From: a virus
DNA length: 58,411 nucleotides
IMG/VR virus record: IMGVR_UViG_3300034072_001300
Span: 1 to 58,411 of that record
Strand: one strand, 5' to 3'
Part shown: positions 40,209-47,878 of the stretch, in pieces
How the letters are laid out: every line of letters starts with the position of its first letter
Position numbering within the stretch: position 1 is the first letter of the stretch
Notes under the pieces: generated by a model
The model's database searches: none
Told to the model about the DNA's origin: nothing
What the model saw: the letters and a program-made list of their open reading frames with translations, nothing else
Position numbers and translations under genes: made by a program

Positions 40209-40916
40209 ATGTCAACATTTAGGGAATGGTTACGAGAAGCAGAGATTAACGAAGTCAAAAAATACGATAAAGTTGTGAAATTTATAGATAAAATAAAAAA
40301 TATCTCTGTTAAAAATTTTTTATTTCAAAGACTAAGACTAAAAGATAAACCAACAATGGGTTATAAAGGTGGATATGGAGACACATATATTATTAAAAAT
40401 GGAAAAAGAGAAAATTCTATAGATTTTATACATTATTATAATGGTGTGAAATTAACGTCTGGTTATATACAGATACTTTTTATTAGTGGTAAAAATGTTA
40501 TTGTTTTTGGTTCACAGGGAAGTACAGACTATGAATTTTTAAGAGCAACAGATAAAGAAAGTTTGAAGAACGCCATAAGTGATTTACAAATAGTTGGTAA
40601 AATATTATTAGTTTTAGGCACACAAGAAATTAAAACTTATGAAGGTTTTGTTAATAATGCATTAGATGAATTGAATACCAATTTAAACTCTAAAAAAGAG
40701 AAAAAAGTTGTTTTTGAAGAATGTGTTGAATATATGTATAACGCAATAAAAGCTAGAAAGACTAACAAATTATCTTTTCAAATATCTGAATCTGATGTTA
40801 GAAATTATTTAGATGAGTACGATGGATTAACAAGGGTTAAAACACTTGATGAATTTAAGAATAAAGTAAAAGATATAGATTATTATATTATGAGAATTGT
40901 AAATACAGATATGTAA
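40209..40916 (+). CDS. unknown protein with capsid-targeting-like N-terminus (235 aa)
   Basis: The first residues MSTFREWLREAEINEVKKYD match the tag pattern (F-x-E-W-L-x-E), and INE followed by V is a plausible prohead-protease site. The middle is beta-rich (YGDTYIIKNGKRENSIDFIH, GKNVIVFGSQGSTDYEFLR). The C-terminal third is helical. No family is recognised, and it is not of the GNAT group. A late promoter motif and the following strong terminator make it a single-gene late unit, as expected of an internal head protein. Confidence 0.65.
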   Translation: MSTFREWLREAEINEVKKYDKVVKFIDKIKNISVKNFLFQRLRLKDKPTMGYKGGYGDTYIIKNGKRENSIDFIHYYNGVKLTSGYIQILFISGKNVIVFGSQGSTDYEFLRATDKESLKNAISDLQIVGKILLVLGTQEIKTYEGFVNNALDELNTNLNSKKEKKVVFEECVEYMYNAIKARKTNKLSFQISESDVRNYLDEYDGLTRVKTLDEFKNKVKDIDYYIMRIVNTDM

Positions 40917-41011
40917 ATTTAAAATAATTAATTTAAAATAATTAATTTAAAGGTATGAAAATTATTTATATAAATTAAATTCTATTTATTAAAAATAAAT
41001 TTATTTTGAAT

Positions 41012-41042
41012 AAAAGCTAGATAGAAATATCTAGCTTTTTTA
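41012..41042 (+). terminator. strong intrinsic terminator
   Basis: AAAAGCTAGATA, loop GAAA, TATCTAGCTTTTTT: a 12-bp perfect stem with a tetraloop and a six-T run, the clearest terminator in the window. Confidence 0.92.
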
Positions 41043-41060
41043 GTTTAGAAAACAAATTTA

Positions 41061-41158
41061 AAAAATTTAAAAGATTTTTTGAACTTAAAATTTAAAACAA
41101 GATCTATAACTAAACTTATATCCATTTGCTTTTTAAGTTCAAAAATTTCTTTAAATTT
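41061..41158. repeat. inverted pair of the dispersed GAACTT repeat
   Basis: Left arm AATTTAAAAGATTTTTTGAA plus CTTAAAA (41061-41090). Right arm TTTTAAGTTCAAAAATTTCT plus TTAAATTT (41131-41158), its imperfect reverse complement. The loop is about 40 bases. The arms match the core of the tandem array at 6.5 kb, and a further forward copy has GAACTT at 41805. Confidence 0.7.
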
Positions 41159-41181
41159 TAAAAATTAAAATTTTAATTTAT

Positions 41182-41205
41182 CTTTAAAATGTTTTAGTAT
41201 ATAAT
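41182..41205 (+). promoter_or_regulatory. middle-type promoter (CTTTAA-N12-TATAAT)
   Basis: TTATCTTTAA, 12 bases ending TTTTAGTA, TATAAT, before the GNAT-like gene. Confidence 0.6.
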
Positions 41206-41230
41206 TATGTATTTAAAATTAAGGAAAAAT

Positions 41231-41794
41231 ATGCCAAAAGCAATAAAAGGGGATTATAATATATCTACTGATTTAAGAACTTTAAATCAAGATGAAATGA
41301 AAAACTATATTTTTATAGATAAAATAGATACATTTGAGTTATATAATAGAATTAATACAGAAATTAAATTGATTAATAATTGCGATTATATTCTTGGTTA
41401 CTACGCACTAAATAATCAATTTAAGAAAGTTGCTAAAATTTATTTTAATAAAATAGATAATTATTATGAAGTTGATACAATTTATGTTTCAAAAGATTTT
41501 AGAGGTTCTGGAATAGCATCTAAATTATATACTTATTTTGCTAAAAATCTAAATTATAGTATCTTAAGTTCTGATATGCAAAGATTTGGAGCAAGAAGAC
41601 TTTGGAGTAAATTATCTAAAAATTCAAATTTAACTATTGATGTTATTGATTTTAATAATAAAGAAATACTTGAGAATAATATAATTATTAATCACGGAAC
41701 AAAAGATGAAGAATTTGATAATGGATTTTGGTCTTATGATAATGATAAGAAAAATATTAGATTTATCTTAAAAAGCTTAAATGCTAAAATTTAA
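41231..41794 (+). CDS. GNAT-like acetyltransferase paralogue 4 (187 aa)
   Basis: The start ATG at 41231 (MPKAIKGDYNIS) has AAGGA five bases before it. An ATG at 41207 is open but lies on the promoter's transcription start, so it is rejected. The conserved core is VDTIYVSKDFRGSGIASKLYTY, a good GNAT RGxG/A loop, then SSDMQRFGARRLWSKLS, NHGTKDEEFDNGFWSYD and IRFILK. Its beginning matches paralogue 5 at 43101 (MSKAIKGVYEI), so these two are the closest pair. No capsid tag is seen. Confidence 0.75.
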   Translation: MPKAIKGDYNISTDLRTLNQDEMKNYIFIDKIDTFELYNRINTEIKLINNCDYILGYYALNNQFKKVAKIYFNKIDNYYEVDTIYVSKDFRGSGIASKLYTYFAKNLNYSILSSDMQRFGARRLWSKLSKNSNLTIDVIDFNNKEILENNIIINHGTKDEEFDNGFWSYDNDKKNIRFILKSLNAKI

Positions 41795-41822
41795 AGAAAT
41801 TTTTGAACTTAAAATTTAAAAA
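41794..41822 (+). repeat. single copy of the dispersed GAACTT repeat
   Basis: AAAGAAATTTTTGAACTTAA at the end of the GNAT-like gene, matching the core of the array at 6.5 kb. The duplication near 41.06 kb is in both orientations, so this GNAT gene is flanked by copies. Confidence 0.7.
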
Positions 41823-41832
41823 ATTAATTTAT

Positions 41833-41856
41833 CTTTAAACTGTTTTAGTATATAAT
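41833..41856 (+). promoter_or_regulatory. middle-type promoter (CTTTAA-N12-TATAAT)
   Basis: TTATCTTTAA, 12 bases ending TTTTAGTA, TATAAT, before 41881; nearly identical to the one at 41182. Confidence 0.6.
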
Positions 41857-41880
41857 AAAATAAAAAGCAAAAGGGTAAAT

Positions 41881-42117
41881 ATGAAATACAAATATTTAGA
41901 AATTGGTAATAAACATCTAAATTGTGAAATTAGAAAGGTTATAGAAAAAGAATATTCAAGTTCTAAATTAATTAATTTTATGTCTCACAAGATTAAAAAT
42001 ATTGAACATATTAAAGTTTATTTTAAAAATGAATTACATTTAGTAGTTTCTATAAAAATAGACGAACCATTTGCTACGATTTTAGGTATTTCAAAAGTTT
42101 TAGAAGTAAAGGAATAG
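41881..42117 (+). CDS. hypothetical protein (78 aa)
   Basis: MKYKYLEIGNKHLNCEIRKV begins a small alpha-beta protein. AAGGG lies before the ATG. It is followed after two bases by the next gene. No family. Confidence 0.65.
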   Translation: MKYKYLEIGNKHLNCEIRKVIEKEYSSSKLINFMSHKIKNIEHIKVYFKNELHLVVSIKIDEPFATILGISKVLEVKE

Positions 42118-42119
42118 AT

Positions 42120-42776
42120 ATGTACTTAGAAAATATACCAACCGAGTGTAAAAAATTCGGAATAAATAAATTACTTGTAACAAGGGGCTTAACAATAGAT
42201 TGGAAACATAGAGATACCGAAATTCACTTAAGAACACCTGAATTATTGGATAATATTTCAGAAGATTTTTCAATTTCTGATGTCTATAAATGCCGTTCGC
42301 AACAATTAAGATATATTTATCATATTTCAAGAAGTACAATGAAAAATACAAATCCAAATGAATTAACAAATTCTTTTAGTAATATGAGCATAAATATGCT
42401 TTTTGAACTTGAAGCATCATTTTTTATTGATTTTGAATTAATAAGAAATCATATAGAACTAATACCAAATAATATTTTAAAAGAATCGTTTGTATTTTCA
42501 TTAAATATAAATCAGCGAGAAATAATTAAATATTTTGTGAAGCATAATATTGATATCCCAAAAAGAATAGATAGATTAAATAAAAAAGAACTTTTTAATG
42601 AAATGAATAAAAATATTAGTACTGTTCTATATAAAGAAAATACATTCACAAATGAAGATGAAATTACTTTTTGGATAAGTAATTTTCATTTATATTCATA
42701 TATTGAAGGAAATAATGGATTAAAAAGTATCAAATTCAAATCAGATAAATATCTATCAAAAATAAAAAGATTATAA
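42120..42776 (+). CDS. hypothetical protein (218 aa)
   Basis: MYLENIPTECKKFGINKLLV begins it; a helical region follows with PNNILKESFVFSLNINQREI. It is one of the longer unknowns of this region. No motif points to a function. Confidence 0.65.
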   Translation: MYLENIPTECKKFGINKLLVTRGLTIDWKHRDTEIHLRTPELLDNISEDFSISDVYKCRSQQLRYIYHISRSTMKNTNPNELTNSFSNMSINMLFELEASFFIDFELIRNHIELIPNNILKESFVFSLNINQREIIKYFVKHNIDIPKRIDRLNKKELFNEMNKNISTVLYKENTFTNEDEITFWISNFHLYSYIEGNNGLKSIKFKSDKYLSKIKRL

Positions 42777-42785
42777 GGAATAAAT

Positions 42786-43046
42786 ATGAATAAAATATTA
42801 AAGTTCGGTGATACATATAGATTTAAAACAAAAGGAATGCATAAATTATTTAATTACGTAAGAGAAGGGGAAGTTCTTTATTATTGGACTGATGCTTTTG
42901 CTGATGTTTCAAATATTAACAATTTGGAAATTGTTAAATCTCAAGATTATAGTGCTTATGAAGCTGATAGAAAATGGTGTGAATATAAAAATAAATTAAA
43001 AATCAAAATAAATAATTGCTTATATAACGAAATATTAAAACTTTAA
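42786..43046 (+). CDS. hypothetical protein (86 aa)
   Basis: MNKILKFGDTYRFKTKGMHK begins a protein with a small beta segment followed by a helix. AAGGA precedes the ATG. No family. Confidence 0.65.
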   Translation: MNKILKFGDTYRFKTKGMHKLFNYVREGEVLYYWTDAFADVSNINNLEIVKSQDYSAYEADRKWCEYKNKLKIKINNCLYNEILKL

Positions 43047-43051
43047 TTTAT

Positions 43052-43074
43052 CTTTAAATTGTTTTAGATATAAT
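43052..43074 (+). promoter_or_regulatory. middle-type promoter (CTTTAA-N11-TATAAT)
   Basis: TTATCTTTAAATTGTTTTAG then ATATAAT; spacer 11. It precedes paralogue 5 of the GNAT-like group. Confidence 0.5.
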
Positions 43075-43100
43075 AAAATATATAAAATAAAAGGAAATAA

Positions 43101-43670
43101 ATGTCGAAAGCAATTAAAGGAGTATATGAAATTCCAGAAATCTATATGAATGCAATAGAAATCGATAATTTTAAAGAAAAATATGTGTTTCAAGATTATT
43201 TAATTAATTATTTACTATATAAACATAAAACAGATAATAATTGGTGTTTAGGTTATCTTAATGATTCTGAAACATTATTTATTCCTATAGGTCGAATATG
43301 GTTTGATACAGAATATGGTAACAAATTAAATAATTCTTATAGAAATATACACATTGTTGATGAAATAGCAGTAAATAAAGATTATAGATGTTTGGGTGTA
43401 GCAACTAAATTATATACTTATTTTGTTAAAAAACATAATTATACATTAATGAGTTCTTATTTGCAATATTTTGGTTCTAGAAAATTATGGTCTGCACTAT
43501 CAAGAGATAATAATTTAAGCGTTGATATTATAGATATTGAAAATAACAAATTAATTGATAAAAATGCTATTATATATCACGGTGATTTAGATGAAGAATT
43601 TGATAAAAGAGTTTGGTCATATAATTCAGATGCTATAAATATAAGATTAATTCTAAAAGCCAAACTTTAA
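43101..43670 (+). CDS. GNAT-like acetyltransferase paralogue 5 (189 aa)
   Basis: It begins MSKAIKGVYEIPEIYMNAIE. The core is VDEIAVNKDYRCLGVATKLYTY, SSYLQYFGSRKLWSALS, YHGDLDEEFDKRVWSYN and IRLILK. The acetyl-CoA loop here reads YRCLGVA rather than RGxGIA, with Cys for the first Gly, so binding may be weakened. It is the closest relative of the gene at 41231; a local duplication is likely. Confidence 0.75.
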   Translation: MSKAIKGVYEIPEIYMNAIEIDNFKEKYVFQDYLINYLLYKHKTDNNWCLGYLNDSETLFIPIGRIWFDTEYGNKLNNSYRNIHIVDEIAVNKDYRCLGVATKLYTYFVKKHNYTLMSSYLQYFGSRKLWSALSRDNNLSVDIIDIENNKLIDKNAIIYHGDLDEEFDKRVWSYNSDAINIRLILKAKL

Positions 43671-43675
43671 TTTAT

Positions 43676-43699
43676 CTTTAATATTCTTTTGTATATAAT
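43676..43699 (+). promoter_or_regulatory. middle-type promoter (CTTTAA-N12-TATAAT)
   Basis: TTATCTTTAATATTCTTTTG then TATATAAT, a full consensus copy, before 43719. Confidence 0.65.
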
Positions 43700-43718
43700 A
43701 AAATAAAAAGGAAATTAA

Positions 43719-43898
43719 ATGTCATTAGCATCTCATAGAAATTATTTAATAGATGAAATTATTAAGAATAGCAACATCGAAGTCAAAAGAGAATTTTTAA
43801 GAAAATTTAAAGTTCAAATTCTTCAATTAATGCTACAAAATTTAACTGAAAGGGATTCAAGTGCCGAAAATGCAGAATATATTATTAAGTCGTGCTAA
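43719..43898 (+). CDS. small hypothetical protein (59 aa)
   Basis: MSLASHRNYLIDEIIKNSNI begins a basic helical protein. AAGGA precedes the ATG. It overlaps the next gene by 38 bases. No family. Confidence 0.5.
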   Translation: MSLASHRNYLIDEIIKNSNIEVKREFLRKFKVQILQLMLQNLTERDSSAENAEYIIKSC

Positions 43899-44235
43899 AG
43901 TTCTAGGAGAAAAAAGATATGTTATTGGGAATTATCTAAAAGAATATTTCCACCCAGTACTTTTAAAAAGATTTCAACACATTATTTTTACTTCAAGTAC
44001 AGAATTTGAAGAAATAGATGAAAAAACATTGGCAATTTGTTTAAATGAATATAATCATTTTTCTTCTTTAAGTTCAATTGGTACTGGTGGGGATATATTT
44101 TTAGATGACGATAATGAGCAAATTGTTAGTATGTTTTATAATGGTCAATTTGAGTTTAGATATATTTACATTAATAAAGTTGGTGCTAGAATTATACCAA
44201 CAGTATTAGATAAAAGCATAGGAATTAAAGAATGA
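43861..44235 (+). CDS. hypothetical protein (124 aa)
   Basis: GTG start (MPKMQNILLSRAKVLGEKRY) with AAGGG upstream. The second half is beta-rich and acidic (GGDIFLDDDNEQIVSMFYNG). No family. Confidence 0.6.
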   Translation: MPKMQNILLSRAKVLGEKRYVIGNYLKEYFHPVLLKRFQHIIFTSSTEFEEIDEKTLAICLNEYNHFSSLSSIGTGGDIFLDDDNEQIVSMFYNGQFEFRYIYINKVGARIIPTVLDKSIGIKE

Positions 44236-44498
44236 AATTAAAAATGATTTGGAATAAAATAAAACCGTTAGATTATCAAAAGAATCCAATTGGTGCATTA
44301 AAATTAGAAATATTCTTTTGGTTGTCATTAATTTATATAACAGCAACATATACTGCATTATTTGAAGCTCTTTATGTATTAGAACTTGTGAATTACTATT
44401 TTCCAAATTGGATAATAATTTTATTAGTTATTATTTCTTGGTGTAGAATTGCAATTAAATTAAATATGTTCATAGAAAAGGATAATAATGAAAATTAG
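44232..44498 (+). CDS. small membrane protein (88 aa)
   Basis: Two hydrophobic segments, about 28-50 (FFWLSLIYITATYTALFEAL) and 56-74 (NWIIILLVIISWCRIAI). Overlaps the previous stop by four bases. The function is unknown. Confidence 0.65.
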   Translation: MKLKMIWNKIKPLDYQKNPIGALKLEIFFWLSLIYITATYTALFEALYVLELVNYYFPNWIIILLVIISWCRIAIKLNMFIEKDNNEN

Positions 44499-44655
44499 AA
44501 TATGCGCAAGTACTAATATCGTACAAAGTAAATGTGAAACAGATTGGTTTGAAGTTCCAGATGATATAACTGAAGAAGAACTTCAAAATATCGCTCTTGA
44601 AGAAGCTCTTGGAAATGGATTATGTGAAATCTGGTGGGAAATTGAAGGGAAATAG
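44488..44655 (+). CDS. small acidic protein (55 aa)
   Basis: MKIRICASTNIVQSKCETDW, then an acidic FEVPDDITEEELQNIALEEA and CEIWWEIEGK. It resembles a small phage family with a GSxxE and acidic WE-rich end, from memory. AAGGA precedes the ATG. Confidence 0.6.
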   Translation: MKIRICASTNIVQSKCETDWFEVPDDITEEELQNIALEEALGNGLCEIWWEIEGK

Positions 44656-44695
44656 TTTAAATATTTTCAAATTAATAAAATAAAAAGGATTAAAA

Positions 44696-45178
44696 ATGAA
44701 AAAACTAGAAAAATTAAAGAATTTTATATGTAATTATTATGAAGATATTTTTAAAGTTATTGTGTTAATTGGCTTCTTTATATTGGTATATATTGGTTTA
44801 AAAGAATCATATGTATATTTAGCAATTTATACACTGATTATTACAATATATGTAGCATATTCTTATTCTGATGAGCATGCTTTAGGTCTTTTAGTATTTG
44901 CTATTATTATAATACTTATAGCTCATAGTTTCTTTTATATTGCTAAAGACTTCGATAACTATTATGAAACAACATCAGAAAAGAAAATAAAGTTATTAGA
45001 AAAAGGTATCATTCTTTTTGATGATTTAACAACATTGGAAGATAGACAATTATACTATTCTTGTTTAGAATTTAATTGTACACATATAGTTACATCTAAA
45101 TACACTAAAGGGTTTAAGGGTTACAATGATATTTTTAATAAATCACAAACTTCACTAGCACCAATTAAGAAAAATTAG
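44696..45178 (+). CDS. membrane protein (160 aa)
   Basis: Three hydrophobic segments lie between residues 18 and 88 (IVLIGFFILVYIGL, LAIYTLIITIYVAYSY, LGLLVFAIIIILIAHSFF), followed by a soluble tail with two cysteines (YYSCLEFNCTHI). AAGGA precedes the ATG. The function is unknown. Confidence 0.7.
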   Translation: MKKLEKLKNFICNYYEDIFKVIVLIGFFILVYIGLKESYVYLAIYTLIITIYVAYSYSDEHALGLLVFAIIIILIAHSFFYIAKDFDNYYETTSEKKIKLLEKGIILFDDLTTLEDRQLYYSCLEFNCTHIVTSKYTKGFKGYNDIFNKSQTSLAPIKKN

Positions 45179-45193
45179 AAATTTTTAATTAAT

Positions 45194-45217
45194 CTTTAAT
45201 ATTCTTTAGTATATAAT
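45194..45217 (+). promoter_or_regulatory. middle-type promoter (CTTTAA-N12-TATAAT)
   Basis: TAATCTTTAATATTCTTTAG then TATATAAT before 45236. Confidence 0.65.
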
Positions 45218-45235
45218 AAAATAAAAAGGTATAAA

Positions 45236-45448
45236 ATGAACAAAGATGATTTTACTTATTTGGATTATCATAAATTGGTAACAGCTTTAAATAATCCAAA
45301 ATTTTTATTAGAACATATCACGTTAAATGAAATTCAGAAATTTAAAGAAAAAACCGTAATTGAAAAACTTAGAATTGTTAATAATAATCCAAATATGCAA
45401 AGAGCAGCTAGATTAGATTATGAAATAGAAAGAAGAAAATACTTATGA
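45236..45448 (+). CDS. hypothetical protein (70 aa)
   Basis: MNKDDFTYLDYHKLVTALNN begins a helical protein; it is the first gene of the NAD kinase operon. No family. Confidence 0.65.
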   Translation: MNKDDFTYLDYHKLVTALNNPKFLLEHITLNEIQKFKEKTVIEKLRIVNNNPNMQRAARLDYEIERRKYL

Positions 45449-46062
45449 AAGATTATAATATTGAAATTCATGAATTGGTTGCAACAATTGGGAGAGAATT
45501 AATTCATAGTTATGAAAACTATATTAAGAATTTCTTTAAATCTCCTGAAGATATAAGATTAAAATTAAATTGTAAATATAAAAATTGTGATTTGCGATTA
45601 TTAGATCAGTATTTTTATTTAGCTTGTGGTAACTATAATTTACGACAACAGTATCCAGCTTATTTAAAATATTCCAAGAATATTGTTGATAGAAAAGAAC
45701 ATTGTATAATGCAATTAAACAAAAATAATCAAGGAAATGTTATAAGTTTATCTTTTTTCATTGATTCTAAAAATGAAATATCTTTTGATATTTTTGAAGC
45801 AGAATTATCATATTATACAGATAGAGCATCAAATTGGTATAAATTTTATGGTATAAATGGATTTAAGTTAAATAATAATTCACTAAAATTTTCAGAATTT
45901 GAAAAGTATTTTAATGAATTTAAAGATGAATTTAAAGACAAATTAAATTTAGTAATAAAAGAAATTAATAAAGCCAAAATTAATCATATAAAATATTTAC
46001 AAAATTTAGAACAAGATAAAATAAAAGCAAGAGAAAATGAACTAAGGAGTTTTTTAAAGTGA
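45445..46062 (+). CDS. hypothetical protein (205 aa)
   Basis: MKDYNIEIHELVATIGRELI begins it; a long C-terminal helix (KAKINHIKYLQNLEQDKIKA) follows. It overlaps both neighbours by four bases, so it is translated together with NAD kinase. No family. Confidence 0.65.
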   Translation: MKDYNIEIHELVATIGRELIHSYENYIKNFFKSPEDIRLKLNCKYKNCDLRLLDQYFYLACGNYNLRQQYPAYLKYSKNIVDRKEHCIMQLNKNNQGNVISLSFFIDSKNEISFDIFEAELSYYTDRASNWYKFYGINGFKLNNNSLKFSEFEKYFNEFKDEFKDKLNLVIKEINKAKINHIKYLQNLEQDKIKARENELRSFLK

Positions 46063-46769
46063 AAATTTATGATGATTATGATAAAAACAAATATATAGAA
46101 GATATTGGTGATTATATAATTGCTAAGGGTGGCGATGGTACTCTTATAAGAGCAATTCATATGTTTGATCACTTAAGTAAGCCATTTTTTGGTATTGCTG
46201 CAGGAACTGCAAATTTTATGATGAATGATGAGTCAAAAATTAATTTATTATCAGGAACAACTTTAAAATTTAATTTAATAAAAGTACAAGTATTCACAAA
46301 TGAATGGGTAACTAAATCAGGTGAATCATGGTGTGATTACCAAGAACTTGTTGAAAAATCAGAAATAGTTTATGCATTTAATGATGTGATAATTGGCGAA
46401 TTTAATGCTTGGATTGATTTTCAATGTGAACATAAAGAAAATATTCTTGGTGATTTTAAAGGTGCTGGTTTATTGATTAGTACAGCTCAAGGTAGTACAG
46501 GTGCAAATAAAAATAATAATGGTGTAATTATTCCGTTAAGTTCTAAACATTGGGTTGTTTCAGGCGTTATGACAAATAGAGATATTAGATATGTTATAGA
46601 ACCAAATGAATTAATAGTAAAATGCAAAAGTAGAGGCAATATTAAGATAAATGTTGATGGAACACACTTTGAAAAATCAGGGGTTACTAAAGTAATTATT
46701 TCAAAATCAGATATTGATGTGAATGTTATTTTTAATGATTTGAAAAAATTCCAAGATAAAAGGAAATAA
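46059..46769 (+). CDS. NAD kinase
   Basis: Phosphorylates NAD+ to NADP+. The GGDGT motif is at 24-28 (IIAKGGDGTLIRAI), followed by PFFGIAAGTANFM (like the NxGxxGFL stretch) and ISTAQGSTGANKNNNG (like the conserved TPTGSTAY-SxGG). A late NVDGTHF matches the family's DG. At 236 residues it is shorter than E. coli NadK (292), losing part of the N-terminal domain. A GTG start follows AAGGAG. It extends the phage NAD+ pathway 7-9 kb upstream. Confidence 0.85.
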   Translation: MKIYDDYDKNKYIEDIGDYIIAKGGDGTLIRAIHMFDHLSKPFFGIAAGTANFMMNDESKINLLSGTTLKFNLIKVQVFTNEWVTKSGESWCDYQELVEKSEIVYAFNDVIIGEFNAWIDFQCEHKENILGDFKGAGLLISTAQGSTGANKNNNGVIIPLSSKHWVVSGVMTNRDIRYVIEPNELIVKCKSRGNIKINVDGTHFEKSGVTKVIISKSDIDVNVIFNDLKKFQDKRK

Positions 46770-46770
46770 A

Positions 46771-46989
46771 ATGAAATACATTCAAATTATTATAACTTCG
46801 TTTATTATAATATATTTAATTGCGATATTTGGAAGTTGGGTTGTAACATTAGATACACAATATGTGAATATAACAAATTGGAATGAATATGTTAGATTTT
46901 TATATTTGATGTTGAGTATTATTTCCTCAATTATGATGTGTATTATTTATGATTTTAGAAGGGGAATAAATGAAAGAAAATTTAATTGA
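46771..46989 (+). CDS. small membrane protein (72 aa)
   Basis: Two hydrophobic segments, about 4-26 (IQIIITSFIIIYLIAIFGSW) and 44-62 (FLYLMLSIISSIMMCIIY). It overlaps the next gene by 20 bases. The function is unknown. Confidence 0.65.
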   Translation: MKYIQIIITSFIIIYLIAIFGSWVVTLDTQYVNITNWNEYVRFLYLMLSIISSIMMCIIYDFRRGINERKFN

Positions 46990-47377
46990 TTATATTAATA
47001 GCAAATTAAAAGCAATAGAAGAACTGTGGTGTATATCTGATAATGATTGGAAAAAGTTACCTGAATCACAAAAGAAAGCATATTACGCAAAGGAAACTGA
47101 GTATTTATCAAAGATTTCAATTGCTGTTAAAGACTCATTTGATAGTGGGAAATATTTTACTATTTGTGAAGAATACGGTAATTTGAAGTCAAAAGAGTTG
47201 GATTTAGTACTAAATATATGTAATGAAAATATTCAAATTGAACGAGGTACTTTTGGAACTCAAGAATACAAATATCACATAATAGAATTTAATCCAAATA
47301 AATTCAAAGAAAATTTATTTGAGTTTTTTGAGAAAACTATTAATTGGTACATTAAAAATGATGGGATTTGTGAATAA
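46970..47377 (+). CDS. hypothetical protein (135 aa)
   Basis: MKENLIDYINSKLKAIEELW begins it. GGGG lies before the ATG. It overlaps the next start by one base. No family. Confidence 0.65.
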   Translation: MKENLIDYINSKLKAIEELWCISDNDWKKLPESQKKAYYAKETEYLSKISIAVKDSFDSGKYFTICEEYGNLKSKELDLVLNICNENIQIERGTFGTQEYKYHIIEFNPNKFKENLFEFFEKTINWYIKNDGICE

Positions 47378-47595
47378 TGACATTAAGTGCAAAAATAAAA
47401 CAAATTCAAAATAAATATATACTTATAGATGGCTCAGAATTAACTTTTGGTGCAATTATATCTGAATTAGGAAGCTGTGATTACCCAGTTAATGTGAATT
47501 CATGGTCTGAAAATGAATGTGTTTATGAATTAGGCGCATTGGTTCAATATTGGTTAAATGCAAATTGTATAAAGGAAAGAAATGTTAACAAATGA
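47377..47595 (+). CDS. hypothetical protein (72 aa)
   Basis: MTLSAKIKQIQNKYILIDGS begins it; three cysteines are scattered in the C-terminal half. It overlaps the next gene by 14 bases. Confidence 0.6.
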   Translation: MTLSAKIKQIQNKYILIDGSELTFGAIISELGSCDYPVNVNSWSENECVYELGALVQYWLNANCIKERNVNK

Positions 47596-47878
47596 ACAAA
47601 TAAAAGAAATTTTACAAGATTTTATTAAAAACTCTAAAGAAAATGAAAGTATATCATTACCTGATATGGTTGGTATTGGCGATTTTTGTGATGTTGTAAA
47701 TGAATTATATTACCCAGTAATTGATAATACTATGGAAGATTATATAGAACCATATATTCAAGTAAGTTATATCGATTTAGATTTTGGGTTACCCTTTAAA
47801 GCAAATGATACAAATTTTCAATTAATTGGAACTTTTAGATATGGATATATGCATTTAACAAATTACGGTAAAATATAA
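47582..47878 (+). CDS. hypothetical protein (98 aa)
   Basis: MLTNEQIKEILQDFIKNSKE begins it; DMVGIGDFCDVVNELYYPVI follows. AAGGA precedes the ATG. No family. Confidence 0.6.
   Translation: MLTNEQIKEILQDFIKNSKENESISLPDMVGIGDFCDVVNELYYPVIDNTMEDYIEPYIQVSYIDLDFGLPFKANDTNFQLIGTFRYGYMHLTNYGKI

Larger units (their letters stand above)
40917..41230. other. intergenic region with terminator and inverted repeats
   Basis: This 314-base gap holds a twofold AATTAATTTAAAATA direct repeat, the terminator at 41012, an inverted pair of the 54-bp-array core (GAACTT at 41081 forward, AAGTTC at 41135 reverse) and a middle-type promoter at 41182. No gene is seen. Confidence 0.7.
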
